A stretch of 59,809 bases of DNA from assembly GCA_028284075.1 (NCBI GenBank), contig JANQSL010000083.1:1-59809 (forward strand), read 5' to 3'. The stretch comes from Candidatus Sumerlaeia bacterium (GTDB lineage: Bacteria > Sumerlaeota > Sumerlaeia > SLMS01 > JAHLLQ01). Numbering within the stretch: position 1 is the first letter of the stretch; each line of letters begins with the position of its first letter. Position numbers and translations under genes: made by a program. Below, one piece after another: positions 1 to 9,194 of the stretch. The notes below the pieces were generated by a model. The model did not search any database. It was not told the origin of the DNA and saw nothing but the letters and a program-made list of their open reading frames with translations.

Positions 1-301
1 AATCGTCATGAAAGGCAAAAAACAGAAGGTCCCCCCGCGCCATGTCCAACAATGCGTTAACGTTGCCGACCCAACCCACATTGTCCGGCTGGCGAATAAC
101 GCGGAAGCCACGATGACATTTTGCAAAAGACTCACACAAATCCGCCGTGTTATCAGGAGATGCATCGTCGGAAACAATGACACGCAGATTCCGCCACGTC
201 TGACCTGCAAGAGACTCGAGGGTTTGTTCGATAAAGGTCGACGAGTTCCACGCAGGAACAAGAGCCACAACGCGCGGAAGTTTGTCCCGATTTTCGCTCA
301 T
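1..301 (-). CDS. Glycosyltransferase family 2, N-terminal part (runs off the left edge)
   Basis: The first 100 codons of a GT-A fold glycosyltransferase are present; the gene continues beyond base 1. Reading from the ATG at 301 the protein opens MSENRDKLPRVVALVPAWNS, with the usual beta-strand plus P-x-W/Y-N start of GT2 enzymes, then SDDASPDNT (nucleotide-sugar binding Asp pair, about residues 44-52) and ends at FHDD where the DxD-like metal site is expected. Family knowledge: such enzymes transfer a sugar from a nucleotide sugar onto a surface glycan or lipid carrier in the cytoplasm. The ATG overlaps the stop of the upstream oxidoreductase (ATGA), so the two are translationally coupled and probably work in one surface-glycan or related pathway. 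The substrate cannot be read from this fragment. Confidence 0.85.
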   Translation of the reverse strand, partial: MSENRDKLPRVVALVPAWNSSTFIEQTLESLAGQTWRNLRVIVSDDASPDNTADLCESFAKCHRGFRVIRQPDNVGWVGNVNALLDMARGDLLFFAFHDD

Positions 302-1572
302 CCGGCAAGGAAAGAGGCCAAGGGTTCCGGTGATTCGAGCCCGAGAACTCTGCAAACACAATCAGCGGCCTCCAGAGCAAACATTGGAGCAGTTGTCAGC
401 TTTCCGGTTTCCACGCTGTGGTATCCGTTGACCGACCGAACTCCGATACGAGTCCGGTCATGAAGTCCGCTTTCCGGATCATCGACGTCTGTCTCACCCA
501 GGGCCACCACAACCCCGGCATCGACACAGATCGTTTCTGACCGGTCGATCCCGGGATACCAGTCGTTGATCGATGAAATCACCCGCGCTGCAATTTCCTC
601 GGAAAACGTGCGATCCACCTCGCCTCTGCAGGCAGCATCCCACGCCGCCGGTGGCGCGAGATCGTGCGACCAGCCCTTAATCACTTCCGGATACCAGGAA
701 AGATAGGCGGTGCCGTCGGGTCGAACCACGACATCACCATAGCGGCCGATAACCATTGTGGCGGAGGGCCCGCCACACAGTTCCGTTGGAAGCCGTGCGA
801 TCACACGATATTTAAGCCTGTGCAGCAACGAAGGAGGAGCATCCATGCCAAGCTGCGCATCGAAATACAGTCGCGTCGCCCATGTTGCGTTGACAACCTG
901 ATCTGCAGTCAGGTCCCAGGCTCCTTCCGTGGAGTCTCCTCCGATGAGGTATCCACTGCCTGACTCTTCGATGCTGCGAACAACTCTTCCACCGAGAAAC
1001 TCGATCAGCGGATGCCGCCTGACAGCCTCGCGAAACTTCATCGCGAGGCTCTCCGTATGGATGGCCAGTTCTGCCGTTTCAAAGACTGCCTGGAAACGAT
1101 CAGACCTGAGCCGTGAGCTGATTCCATCCCACTCGAGAAACCGCGCGAGGCGCTCCGGTTTGTGGCCAAGATAGTTCAACGCCGGGTTTTCAGCAAGCAG
1201 CCGATGGTACTTGTCCTCAACCATTTCATAGTGCTCTGCGAGCTCATCCGCCGTTTGAATCGAATCGTTTGCAACTCCGTACCAAAAAGGTGTTGAGAGC
1301 TGAAGAGGCTCCTTGTTTCCAAGCCAGAGTCCGATTGCGGGACCAAAATGTAATGCACCTTCGAGCAGCAACTGTGCTGTCCGGCCCGTTTTGTCTCCGG
1401 CGTAGATGAGTCCAAGGTGAATCTTCCCTTCGTTGCGAAGGCTGCTTTCGTTGAAAGGAAACTCGTTGCGATCAACCAGCGTGCTGGGAATGCCTCGTCG
1501 GGCAAGCTCCAGTGCCACACCGCACCCTTGAAGACCTGCCCCAAGTATCACAACTTTCCGCCGCTGTGCCAT
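298..1572 (-). CDS. FAD-dependent oxidoreductase (DAO/DadA-like)
   Basis: A 424-residue flavoprotein. The N-terminus carries a Rossmann dinucleotide-binding motif, VVILGAGLQGCGVALELA, followed after about 20 residues by an acidic strand end (LVDRNEF), typical of the D-amino-acid-oxidase/glycine-oxidase superfamily. A GVVVALGETDVDDPESGLHDR segment near the C-terminus resembles the FAD-contacting end of this fold. I start it at the ATG at 1572 because GAGG lies six bases upstream; an ATG at 1590 lacks such a site. It is coupled by ATGA to the glycosyltransferase downstream. Substrate is unknown; pairing with a glycosyltransferase suggests a role in building or decorating a glycan, but that is inference. 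Confidence 0.75.
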   Translation of the reverse strand: MAQRRKVVILGAGLQGCGVALELARRGIPSTLVDRNEFPFNESSLRNEGKIHLGLIYAGDKTGRTAQLLLEGALHFGPAIGLWLGNKEPLQLSTPFWYGVANDSIQTADELAEHYEMVEDKYHRLLAENPALNYLGHKPERLARFLEWDGISSRLRSDRFQAVFETAELAIHTESLAMKFREAVRRHPLIEFLGGRVVRSIEESGSGYLIGGDSTEGAWDLTADQVVNATWATRLYFDAQLGMDAPPSLLHRLKYRVIARLPTELCGGPSATMVIGRYGDVVVRPDGTAYLSWYPEVIKGWSHDLAPPAAWDAACRGEVDRTFSEEIAARVISSINDWYPGIDRSETICVDAGVVVALGETDVDDPESGLHDRTRIGVRSVNGYHSVETGKLTTAPMFALEAADCVCRVLGLESPEPLASFLAG

Positions 1573-1840
1573 TGCGTACCTCGTAATCATAAATCACGAC
1601 TTTTTTCTTCCAGGACAAGAGGCCATGGCAAACAGAGAATGAAGCCCGACGCTCCGCTCCCTTTTCGGTGTCGAATCATGTCGAATGGTTATGTCCCGCC
1701 GCGTGATTTCCCGGCACGGATTCCCTCTCGTCGCGATGTAGCCTTGTGCGGAAGAAGCGACCATGGTTCATCAGGTTTGGCAGCATGGTCGCGAAACGGC
1801 ACTTTTTCGAAGTAAAACCAAACAAGCCTTCTCTATGACT

Positions 1841-3436
1841 TCACTCAAGGTATGCGTTCCATAACGCATCCATGGACCAGGCATAAGGATTATAGCCCTT
1901 CAGTCTGGTACTGTGTCCCTTCAGACGGGTGGCGTGATTAAGGAAGATGCAGGGAGGATCCGCCAGGACGGAATCCTCCGCCCGATGGTAAAGCTCTGCC
2001 CGCTTTACGGGGTCCGATTCCGAACGCGCCAGCTTCATATAGCGATTGGCTTCTTCATTCTCGTAGTTGCAGCGATTTGTGGAAGTGCCGAACAGAACAT
2101 AGATGAAGTTGTCAGGATCACCGGTGTCGCTCATCCAGCCGATGCCCGCAAGCTCGTGTTCTGTGCGAAGGCTCAGGATTTCCAGGTGTCCGCCGAAGTC
2201 GCGCTGCACCAACTCGGTCTCGACGCCAACCCTGCGCAGATCCTCCTGAACCCGCTGCGCCGTTTTCATTCCCGCAATGTTGTAGGGACGCGCCTCGGGG
2301 AAGCACATGTACTCCAGCTTTAACCCCACAGCGTCGGCCTCTTCCAGGAGTGCCCGCGCTCTGTCCGGATCATAGCTGAAACCATGCGGTTTCTCCTCGC
2401 GATAGCCCAGCATTCCCGGGGGTATAATGCCGCCTGCGGGAAAGCCGGAACCTTCCAGAATCCCTTCGCAAAGGGCTTCCCGGTCGATGGCATAATTGAG
2501 AGCGAGGCGAACACGATGATCTCTGAGCTTTTCCTTGTCGCAATTGATGATAACATAATTCAGTGCCGGCATGGGAACATCCACAACCTTGCAGTTCTCA
2601 AGTGTATCGCGGTCCCCCACCACCCCGGGACTGAGGGTCGTCACCAGATGAACATCGCCTTTTCGCAACGAAGCCATTCGCTGATTCATGTCCTTCTGTG
2701 TCCGAAAGATGAGTGTGTCCGTCGCCGGCTTTCCACGCCAGTGGTCGTCGCGGGATTTCAGCCGAAGATAGTTCCCCGTTTTCCATTCCTCCAGAATATA
2801 GGGTCCCGAACCCAGCGGGTCAGTGACCACACGATCGCGGCCCATCGCCAGAACATGGTCCGGGTTCAGGATGGATGCGCACGGCATTGCAAGGTTCGCC
2901 AGCAGTGCCACGTAAGGCTCTTCCAACACCAGAACAATTGTTCGGTCGTCGATGATCTCGAAGTGGCTGAACCAGCTGCCGAGGACATCCTCTTTCCAAA
3001 CACTGTTCCAGTGCGCTTCGTGGTTTTCGTCATAAATCCGCTGAAGGCTGAACTGAACGGCATCCGCGGTCACGGGAGCCCCGTTGGAAAAAGTCGCGTC
3101 GCCCCGCAGGTGAAAGGTGTAGCGCAGTCCGTCCTCTGAAACATCCCAGGACTCCGCCAGGGCCGGCACAACTTCCACCTCATGAGAATCCCGAAACTCC
3201 GTCAGCCGGTCATAAAGATGACGAACCACCAGTAGCGATTCGGAGTTGGACACCGCCGGCGGGTCCAGTTTTGTGACATCGGCGGGAAGCGAAACGATGA
3301 TGGGCTCCCGGGAGGAGGCACCGGAGTCGCCGGAAGCCACAGAGGTTCCGGAGTCGCCAGAGCCACACCCTCCCGTCAGAAGCAGGGCGGCCACACAGAA
3401 AATCAGAAAGGGAGCGATCCTTTTCGCTTGTTTCAC
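1841..3436 (-). CDS. ABC transporter substrate-binding lipoprotein, oligopeptide family (SBP_bac_5)
   Basis: A 531-residue periplasmic binding protein. It starts at GTG 3436, with AGGAGG nine bases upstream; the hydrophobic leader ends in LLLTGGC, a lipobox, so the mature protein is a lipid-anchored lipoprotein beginning with Cys and a Gly/Ser linker. The body has family 5 signatures: the AESWDVSEDGLRYTFHLR strand, then RDDHWRG, RLALNYAIDREALCEGILEG and a C-terminal DTGDPDNFIYVLFG segment. Family members bind di/oligopeptides, nickel or sugars and hand them to an OppBC-type permease. No permease or ATPase gene lies next to it, so it is an orphan binding protein; ligand unknown. Confidence 0.88.
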   Translation of the reverse strand: MKQAKRIAPFLIFCVAALLLTGGCGSGDSGTSVASGDSGASSREPIIVSLPADVTKLDPPAVSNSESLLVVRHLYDRLTEFRDSHEVEVVPALAESWDVSEDGLRYTFHLRGDATFSNGAPVTADAVQFSLQRIYDENHEAHWNSVWKEDVLGSWFSHFEIIDDRTIVLVLEEPYVALLANLAMPCASILNPDHVLAMGRDRVVTDPLGSGPYILEEWKTGNYLRLKSRDDHWRGKPATDTLIFRTQKDMNQRMASLRKGDVHLVTTLSPGVVGDRDTLENCKVVDVPMPALNYVIINCDKEKLRDHRVRLALNYAIDREALCEGILEGSGFPAGGIIPPGMLGYREEKPHGFSYDPDRARALLEEADAVGLKLEYMCFPEARPYNIAGMKTAQRVQEDLRRVGVETELVQRDFGGHLEILSLRTEHELAGIGWMSDTGDPDNFIYVLFGTSTNRCNYENEEANRYMKLARSESDPVKRAELYHRAEDSVLADPPCIFLNHATRLKGHSTRLKGYNPYAWSMDALWNAYLE

Positions 3437-3555
3437 GGGGGGCTGCCTCCTAGCGTCCGCGGCTCGCGCGTCATGGAAGGCTGCCATCGCGCGTTGGGAA
3501 GACAACCCAAAACAAAGATTTCCAGCGATCCACGCAAGGAGGCTCGGACCCCGAT

Positions 3556-3642
3556 ATGGGTAGTGTCATCAAGAAGCGCCGCAAGAAGATCCGCAAACAC
3601 AAGTACAAGAAGCTGCGGAAACGCATGCGCTTCAAGAAGTAA
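3556..3642 (+). CDS. AURKAIP1/COX24-type mini protein (mS38/bS22-like)
   Basis: A 28-codon ORF, too short for ordinary gene callers, encodes MGSVIKKRRKKIRKHKYKKL followed by RKRMRFKK. This is the compact, almost wholly basic signature of AURKAIP1/COX24 proteins (mitochondrial small-subunit protein mS38 and its bacterial counterparts), which bind the small ribosomal subunit near the decoding site. AAGGAGG lies upstream of the ATG (bases 3536-3542) and a G+C-rich terminator follows. It stands alone, divergent from the binding-protein gene. The match is by recognised pattern; function in ribosomes is family knowledge. Confidence 0.85.
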   Translation: MGSVIKKRRKKIRKHKYKKLRKRMRFKK

Positions 3643-3668
3643 GCGTCTCCTTCATTGCCAGCTTGTTC

Positions 3669-3706
3669 GAGCCCCCTCCCGCCCCGCGGGAAGGGGCTCT
3701 TCTTAT
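3669..3706 (+). terminator. Rho-independent terminator after the mini ribosomal protein
   Basis: GAGCCCC (3669-3675) pairs with GGGGCTC (3693-3699); further pairing is possible inside the loop (TCCCG with CGGGA). It is followed by the pyrimidine-rich TTCTTATTGTT. It lies 27 bases after the 28-residue ORF. Confidence 0.75.
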
Positions 3707-3816
3707 TGTTCAGAAGTCGCGGGAGCCATCCCTCCCACCAGAACCTTTCTCGAAAAAAACCCTCTCCTCTTGCCAATCGCCTCGCTTCGCCTTTCTTTCT
3801 TCTCGAGGCGCATTGT

Positions 3817-4980
3817 ATGGCCCGCCCGCGATCAATACTTCATGTCGACATGGATTCCTTTTACGTTTCCGTGGAGCGTCTTCTCAACCCCGATCTGATC
3901 GGCAAACCGGACGTCGTCGGCGGGCCCCCAAACAGCCGAGGCGTTGTCGCATCCGCCAGCTACGAGGCACGAACGTACGGTGTTCGCTCGGCCATGCCCT
4001 GTGCACAGGCTTATCGCCTTTGCCCTGAACTGGTCTTCGTCAGCAGCGGTTTTGGTGTCTATTCAGAGTACTCCCGCAAGATCCGCGATGTCCTTCAGAC
4101 ATTTACTCCACTGGCACAAATGGCAAGCCAGGACGAGGCCTATCTCGATATGACGGGAACGGAACGCCTGTGGGGTAATCCCGAGGAGACAGGCCGCCGG
4201 ATCAAGGAAGACCTTCGCGTCAAAACCGGTCTCCCCTGCACGGTCGGCGCTTCCACAAGCCGAACCGTATCGAAGATTGCATCGGCGCACGCCAAACCGG
4301 ACGGCCTGCTTTGGGTACGGCCCGGTCAGGAAGCGGAGTTTCTTGCTCCCCTCCCGGCGGGAGCCCTTCCCGGCATTGGCCCAAAGACACAGACACGGCT
4401 TCGTGAATTGAACGTGCACACGCTGGGTGACCTGCAGCGTCTTGGATGCGACGAATGCCATCGTCTTCTTGGCGAACATGGAGAATCCCTTTGGAAACGC
4501 GCATCAGGAATCGACAAGAACACGGTTGAATCCGAGAGCGGCCCACCGAAACAGGTCAGTCATGAAACAACATTCGGAGAGGACATCTCCGACAGCGAGG
4601 TCCTGAACCGGCATATCGCCGCACTGAGCGATCATGTCGCATCCCGCCTCCGTGCACAGGATCTGACGGCATTCACAATCGGAATCAAGTTTCGTTACGC
4701 GGACTTCGAAACACATGGCGCATCTTTCACGATCGACTCACCGACCAACGATCCTTCCTGCATCCGCGATGAAGCCCGGCGCCTTCTCAACGAGAAACGC
4801 GACGCACGCCGCCCGTTACGTCTGATCGGCGTATCCACGTCCAACTTCGTGGCCGGAGGCGAGGGACAGATGGATTTGCTGACCGCCGGCACCAGTGAAC
4901 GCCGCACGCGCCTCTGGAAGGCTGTGGACGCCGTCCGGGACAAGTACGGCGACAATGCCATCGAGCACGGTGGCACATAA
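3817..4980 (+). CDS. dinB: DNA polymerase IV (Y-family translesion polymerase)
   Basis: A 387-residue Y-family polymerase that copies past DNA damage at the fork in the cytoplasm. Visible motifs: metal-binding VDMDSFYVSVE (D11, with the steric-gate region around Y16), RGVVASASYEARTYGV, the catalytic SQDEAYLDMT (D106/E107; the first residue pair is SQ rather than the common SI), and a helix-hairpin-helix ALPGIGPKTQTRL. The little-finger domain follows; no clear beta-clamp-binding QLSLF-type peptide is seen, although QMDLLT near the C-terminus (QxxLL) could serve. I start at ATG 3817 since the Y-family motif lies only ten residues in. It is single, between the mini ribosomal protein and a secreted protein. 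Confidence 0.95.
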   Translation: MARPRSILHVDMDSFYVSVERLLNPDLIGKPDVVGGPPNSRGVVASASYEARTYGVRSAMPCAQAYRLCPELVFVSSGFGVYSEYSRKIRDVLQTFTPLAQMASQDEAYLDMTGTERLWGNPEETGRRIKEDLRVKTGLPCTVGASTSRTVSKIASAHAKPDGLLWVRPGQEAEFLAPLPAGALPGIGPKTQTRLRELNVHTLGDLQRLGCDECHRLLGEHGESLWKRASGIDKNTVESESGPPKQVSHETTFGEDISDSEVLNRHIAALSDHVASRLRAQDLTAFTIGIKFRYADFETHGASFTIDSPTNDPSCIRDEARRLLNEKRDARRPLRLIGVSTSNFVAGGEGQMDLLTAGTSERRTRLWKAVDAVRDKYGDNAIEHGGT

Positions 4981-5083
4981 AACCGGCTATTCGTCAATCT
5001 TTCCCTTGTCTGAAGCCGTCAAACCTGCGCTTCTTGCAGCGATTCTCCAAAGCTTGATAAAAATCCACGACGAGGAGTCACGC

Positions 5084-7378
5084 ATGATCTCCACGCAAGC
5101 CGTGAGAAGTGCCTTTTGCCTGCTGCTGGTTTTCGCGACCACCACAACAGTCTTGTTCAGTCAAACGGGCACTCTTCCCCTGCCGCCCCGCCCCGCGGGT
5201 GCAATGACAGGCACTCAGTTCTACAATACGATCAACGGGCTGACGGACGAACAACGGGAACAGGAGATCGTAAACCAGGTGGCCATCGGCAATGTGCCGG
5301 ACTTTATCCGCACGCTTGTTCCGGTCACCGTCACCGCAACTGTCGGTGGTTCACAGCACTCGGTGACGTACTTCGTTACCCCTGACTACATTGCCATTGG
5401 GTCTGATGCCGATTACTTTCGGATGCCCATGTCCGCCCCTCTTGCCCAACAAATCGTCGATATCCTCGACTGCCACCTTCCGACACGAAAGATGGTCAAT
5501 GACATCTGGACCGCGTCATCCGTTAAACTGACACCGTTTGCATTCAATCCGTCCCAATACGACATCGATTCGGTTCCCGTCTTCTGGCAGCATAATCAGG
5601 CTGTCGAGAACCAGTTGGGAAGCCAAACCCCCGGCGCACTTGTGGGAGGCCACAAGAAAGACGTCGTTGTGACACCTCAGCTTCTTCAGCGTCCTCCTCC
5701 GGAGCGGGTGGCCATTTACGGATGGCACTATCCCAACGGATCACACATCCAACCCTTGTCGCTGGTTCACGTTTATTTCTACGAAGACTACAGCCATGGC
5801 ATCCGGGCGGTGGAGGAGATCGTCCTCCTCGATGGCCAGCCCTCAACAGTCTCGGCAATACTTGCAGACCCGAACCTTGCCGGTCTCCTCAGCGATGAAG
5901 GTGCCTTCACAAACGAATATCCCGTACCAAACCCCTACCCTCTGCCCAACACAGCCCCCGAACTTGTTACCGGTGGCGGATTTGAAGGAACGTTCGCCGG
6001 CGGTGTTGGAGACGGCTGGACCAGCTGGACGGCACCCGGTTCGGCCGCGATCACGTTCGGGCGGGCCTCTCTCAACAAGTACGAGGGAAGCCATTCACAA
6101 TACTGGGCCCGCGGAAACACGACTCCTTTCGAGGGTGGCGTGCTTCAGACGATCGGAGTGACACCGGGAGCGGCTTGTCAAATCACCGCGTGGCTCAAAC
6201 GACAGTCAACTTTCTCCGGCACGACCCTGGAATTCGGCTACGATCTGACGGGAGGAACCGATCCCGCCTCGTCCAACGTGATCTACACGGACCTGACGGG
6301 CAATCCCGATAACACATGGGTGCAATACGATCAGACGGTTACCGCCACGGGATCTTCGATCACACTTTTTGCGCGGGCGGGGCACACCGGCTCGACCGGT
6401 GGATCGAGTGCCTACTTCTATCTCGATGCCGTTTCAGCCAAAGAGACATCCCCCGCACCATTCGTTGTGGAAGTTTCAAATCCAGGCTTCGAAGACGGCT
6501 TCACCGGTGGTGTCGGCAATGACTGGAACAACTGGACAAGCTCAGGATCGGCAACTGTCGCGTTCGGACAGGCATCCTTCAATAAACACGAGGGCAGTCA
6601 CTCGCAATACTGGGCGCGCACCGATACGGCCGCTTTCGACGCAGCCGTTTACCAGACAATCGTTGTGGAGAATGGAAAATCATACGATGTCAGTGGATGG
6701 ATGAAACGCCAGTCCGTGCTCGCGGGAACGTTTCTGCAGTTTGGCTACGATGCAACGGGCGGAACCGATCCCGAAGCCTCGTCAGTCACCTACATCGATC
6801 TTTCCTCCAGCCCGGACAACACATGGGCGGAGGCCGCCACAACCTTTACAGCCAACGGCTCACTTGCCACGCTCTTTGCCCGCGCCGGTCACACGGGCAC
6901 AACGGGAGGCCCGAACGCTTATTTCTACTTCGACGATGTAACCATCGCTGAAACCGTGACACCGCCAGTGACTGAAGTCGTGGTGGACAACGACAACGGT
7001 GCCCCGGGTTATGCAGAGACCGGAACCTGGTATACTTCCTCATCCAGCGGCTATAACAATGGTTCCTATCGCTGGACCGGAATCGGATCGTCCAATACCG
7101 CGACCTGGAATCTCGATGCTCCGGCGACGGGGACCTGGAAGGTGGAGGTCATGTACCGGGCGGGAACCAACCGGGCCAGCTCGTCCAGGTACTCCGTCGA
7201 TACGGCAAGTGGAACACAGACGGTCTTTGTGAACCAGCAAAACGACAATCTGACATGGGTTGAACTCGGAACGTGGACCTTCACGGGCGGTCAGGGAAGC
7301 GTGACTCTCGATGCCGGAGGCTCCAGCGGAGGATCCGTTGTGATTGCCGACGCCGTCCGGTTATCATGGGTTCCCTGA
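5084..7378 (+). CDS. Secreted protein with two tandem carbohydrate-binding-like domains and a golvesin-type C-terminus
   Basis: A 764-residue exported protein. GAGGAG lies eight bases before ATG 5084 and a signal peptide (SAFCLLLVFATTTTVLFSQ) follows. Residues about 25-280 form a domain of unknown function with a TPDYIAIGSDADYFRMP segment. Next come two ~150-residue copies of a jelly-roll-like module, each opening G-F-E-x-F-x-GGVG-x-W-x-W-T and containing EGSHSQYWAR, LKRQS/MKRQS, FGYDxTGGTDP and AGHTGxTGG-x-AYFY. The last ~130 residues (DNDNGAPGYAETGTWYTSSS, then AVRLSW at the end) look like the golvesin/xanthan-lyase C-terminal domain. No catalytic motif is seen. A role in binding extracellular polysaccharide is inferred. 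Confidence 0.8.
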   Translation: MISTQAVRSAFCLLLVFATTTTVLFSQTGTLPLPPRPAGAMTGTQFYNTINGLTDEQREQEIVNQVAIGNVPDFIRTLVPVTVTATVGGSQHSVTYFVTPDYIAIGSDADYFRMPMSAPLAQQIVDILDCHLPTRKMVNDIWTASSVKLTPFAFNPSQYDIDSVPVFWQHNQAVENQLGSQTPGALVGGHKKDVVVTPQLLQRPPPERVAIYGWHYPNGSHIQPLSLVHVYFYEDYSHGIRAVEEIVLLDGQPSTVSAILADPNLAGLLSDEGAFTNEYPVPNPYPLPNTAPELVTGGGFEGTFAGGVGDGWTSWTAPGSAAITFGRASLNKYEGSHSQYWARGNTTPFEGGVLQTIGVTPGAACQITAWLKRQSTFSGTTLEFGYDLTGGTDPASSNVIYTDLTGNPDNTWVQYDQTVTATGSSITLFARAGHTGSTGGSSAYFYLDAVSAKETSPAPFVVEVSNPGFEDGFTGGVGNDWNNWTSSGSATVAFGQASFNKHEGSHSQYWARTDTAAFDAAVYQTIVVENGKSYDVSGWMKRQSVLAGTFLQFGYDATGGTDPEASSVTYIDLSSSPDNTWAEAATTFTANGSLATLFARAGHTGTTGGPNAYFYFDDVTIAETVTPPVTEVVVDNDNGAPGYAETGTWYTSSSSGYNNGSYRWTGIGSSNTATWNLDAPATGTWKVEVMYRAGTNRASSSRYSVDTASGTQTVFVNQQNDNLTWVELGTWTFTGGQGSVTLDAGGSSGGSVVIADAVRLSWVP

Positions 7379-7412
7379 TCCATGGTCCGCAAGTTGCCGT
7401 TGACTGAGCCGC

Positions 7413-7440
7413 AGAGGGTCTCGCAATACCCTCTTGAACG
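7413..7440 (+). terminator. Possible terminator hairpin after the secreted protein
   Basis: AGAGGGT (7413-7419) pairs with ACCCTCT (7428-7434), eight-base loop, only a weak T stretch after it. It sits 34 bases past the stop codon and could instead be a processing structure ahead of the FmdB-type gene. Confidence 0.4.
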
Positions 7441-7467
7441 CCATGATCCAGAGGTAAGGTTCTCAAA

Positions 7468-7776
7468 ATGCCCACTTACGCCTATCAATGCGACTCCTGT
7501 GGAAACGAGTTCGAGGTCTTTCAAAAGATGTCGGATGACCCGATCGACACCTGTGAATGTGGCGAAAAGGGACAGGTTCGCCGCCTTATCGGCAGCGGTG
7601 CCGGCTTGATTTTCAAGGGCAGCGGGTTCTACATTACGGATTACAAGAACGGCTCCTCCGGCAAAGCGAAACCGGAACCGGCCAAATCGGAATCCTCCAG
7701 GTCAGAATCAAAGAAGTCCGAGTCCTCCTCCGCTTCCGGTGGTTGCGGATCGGCCAATTGCTGCATGAACGACTGA
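7468..7776 (+). CDS. FmdB-family zinc-ribbon protein
   Basis: A 102-residue protein opening MPTYAYQCDSCGNEFEVFQK, the hallmark of the FmdB/CxxC_CXXC_SSSS putative regulatory family. The four zinc ligands are CDSC (residues 9 and 12) and CECG, here with CEC in place of the usual CPxC. The GSGAGLIFKGSGFYITDY stretch that follows is also conserved in the family. The C-terminal 40 residues are low-complexity Ser/Lys/Glu and end CGSANCCMND. Family members were first linked to formamidase regulation but are mostly uncharacterised. AGGTAAGG precedes the ATG. A strong terminator follows, so it is transcribed alone or with the gene before it. Confidence 0.9.
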   Translation: MPTYAYQCDSCGNEFEVFQKMSDDPIDTCECGEKGQVRRLIGSGAGLIFKGSGFYITDYKNGSSGKAKPEPAKSESSRSESKKSESSSASGGCGSANCCMND

Positions 7777-7799
7777 TCGTGGTTCCAATGCCGCATTCC

Positions 7800-7828
7800 G
7801 GGCCGGTCCACAAGGACCGGCCCTCTTC
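7800..7828 (+). terminator. Rho-independent terminator
   Basis: GGGCCGGTCC (7800-7809), loop ACAA, GGACCGGCCC (7814-7823), then TCTTCGT. A perfect ten-base stem after the FmdB-type gene and before serS. Confidence 0.85.
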
Positions 7829-7913
7829 GTATCAGCTGGAACCTCCACCATTGACCACCTCACGCCAGGCCACGACCCATACCGGCCCCGACCAACAGGA
7901 AAGGCTTGCTCGA

Positions 7914-9194
7914 ATGCTCGACATTAAACTGATTCGCACCAACCCCGACCAGTTCCGCGAGGGTCTCAAGGCGAAGAAAGCGGACACGTCGCTGATCGAC
8001 AAGGTCCTCGAACTCGATGCGCGCCGTCGTGAATTGACCGGCGAAACGGAACAGCTTAAGGCTCGCAAGAACGAGGTCTCGAAGCTGATTCCCCGGAAGA
8101 TGAAAGCGGGCGAAAACGCCGATGACCTGAAGGCGGAATCGAAAGAAATCGGTCCGAAGCTCAAGGGACTCGAAGAGTCACTCCGGCAAACGGAAGAGGA
8201 ACAGCAGGACATCCTCCTTCGTCTTCCCAACATGCCCCACGATACCGTTCCCCGAGGCATGGATGAAACGGCCAATGAAACCGTACGTGAGTGGGGAGAC
8301 AAACCATCCTTCGAGTCGGAGCCAAAAACTCACTGGGATCTCGGGACGGCTCTTGGAGTTCTCGATCTGGAGCGTGGCGCCAGGATCTCCGGCAGCGGAT
8401 ACTATGTTCTGAAAGGCGATCTGGCCCGCCTTGAGCGCGCTCTGATTGCATGGATGATCGACATCCACACGAAGAAGAACGGTTATACGGAAATTGCTCC
8501 CCCTTACATTGTCACGCGCGACACCATGCGTGGTACAGGTCAGTTGCCGAAGTTCGAAGACGATCTCTACGGAATGGATGACAACAGTGTTTTTCTGATC
8601 CCCACCGCGGAGGTCCCGGTCACAAATCTTCATGCGGGGGAAATTCTCAGTGCGAATGACCTTCCAATAAAGTACTGTGCCCATACTCCCTGTTTCCGCC
8701 GGGAAGCCGGAAGCTATGGCAAGGAAGTGCGGGGGATAACGCGTGTACACCAGTTTAACAAGGTCGAGATGGTTCAGTACGCGTTGCCGGAAAAGAGTTA
8801 CGACGTGCTCGAAGACCTGACGCGCAACGCCACCGAACTCCTGGAAGCCCTTGGTCTGCACTACCGCGTGCTCAGCCTTTGCACCGGTGATCTTTCCTTT
8901 GGCGCAGCCAAATGCTATGATCTGGAGGTCTGGGCTCCGGGAATGAATTTGTATCTTGAAGTCAGCTCCTGCTCGAACTTCGAGGACTTCCAGGCGCGGC
9001 GCATGAACCTGCGCTTTCGCCGTGAACAAGGTGCCAAACCGGAGTTTGCACACACACTGAACGGCAGTGGCCTCGCACTTCCACGACTTCTGATTGCTTT
9101 GCTGGAAACCTGTCAGCAGCCTGATGGCTCCATCGCATTGCCACCGGTGCTGCACCCCTGGTTTGGGGGCGAACGAATCGCTCCCACACCGTGA
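7914..9194 (+). CDS. serS: Seryl-tRNA synthetase
   Basis: A 426-residue class II aminoacyl-tRNA synthetase that charges tRNA-Ser in the cytoplasm. It opens MLDIKLIRTNPDQFREGL, followed by the long antiparallel coiled-coil arm (about residues 30-105) that recognises the tRNA. The class II core shows motif 2 (TPCFRREAGSYGKEVRGITRVHQF) and motif 3 (LNGSGLALPRLLIALLE). The ATG at 7914 has an AGGAAAGG site and fits the normal family N-terminus. Its stop overlaps the start of the next gene (TGATG), opening a coupled unit serS-trmJ-ispD with ispF close behind. Confidence 0.97.
   Translation: MLDIKLIRTNPDQFREGLKAKKADTSLIDKVLELDARRRELTGETEQLKARKNEVSKLIPRKMKAGENADDLKAESKEIGPKLKGLEESLRQTEEEQQDILLRLPNMPHDTVPRGMDETANETVREWGDKPSFESEPKTHWDLGTALGVLDLERGARISGSGYYVLKGDLARLERALIAWMIDIHTKKNGYTEIAPPYIVTRDTMRGTGQLPKFEDDLYGMDDNSVFLIPTAEVPVTNLHAGEILSANDLPIKYCAHTPCFRREAGSYGKEVRGITRVHQFNKVEMVQYALPEKSYDVLEDLTRNATELLEALGLHYRVLSLCTGDLSFGAAKCYDLEVWAPGMNLYLEVSSCSNFEDFQARRMNLRFRREQGAKPEFAHTLNGSGLALPRLLIALLETCQQPDGSIALPPVLHPWFGGERIAPTP

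Noticed and set aside
1573..1840. Small gene between the oxidoreductase and the binding-protein gene
   Set aside because: The plus-strand frame at 1417-1815 mostly overlaps the oxidoreductase antisense and has no motif or ribosome-binding site.
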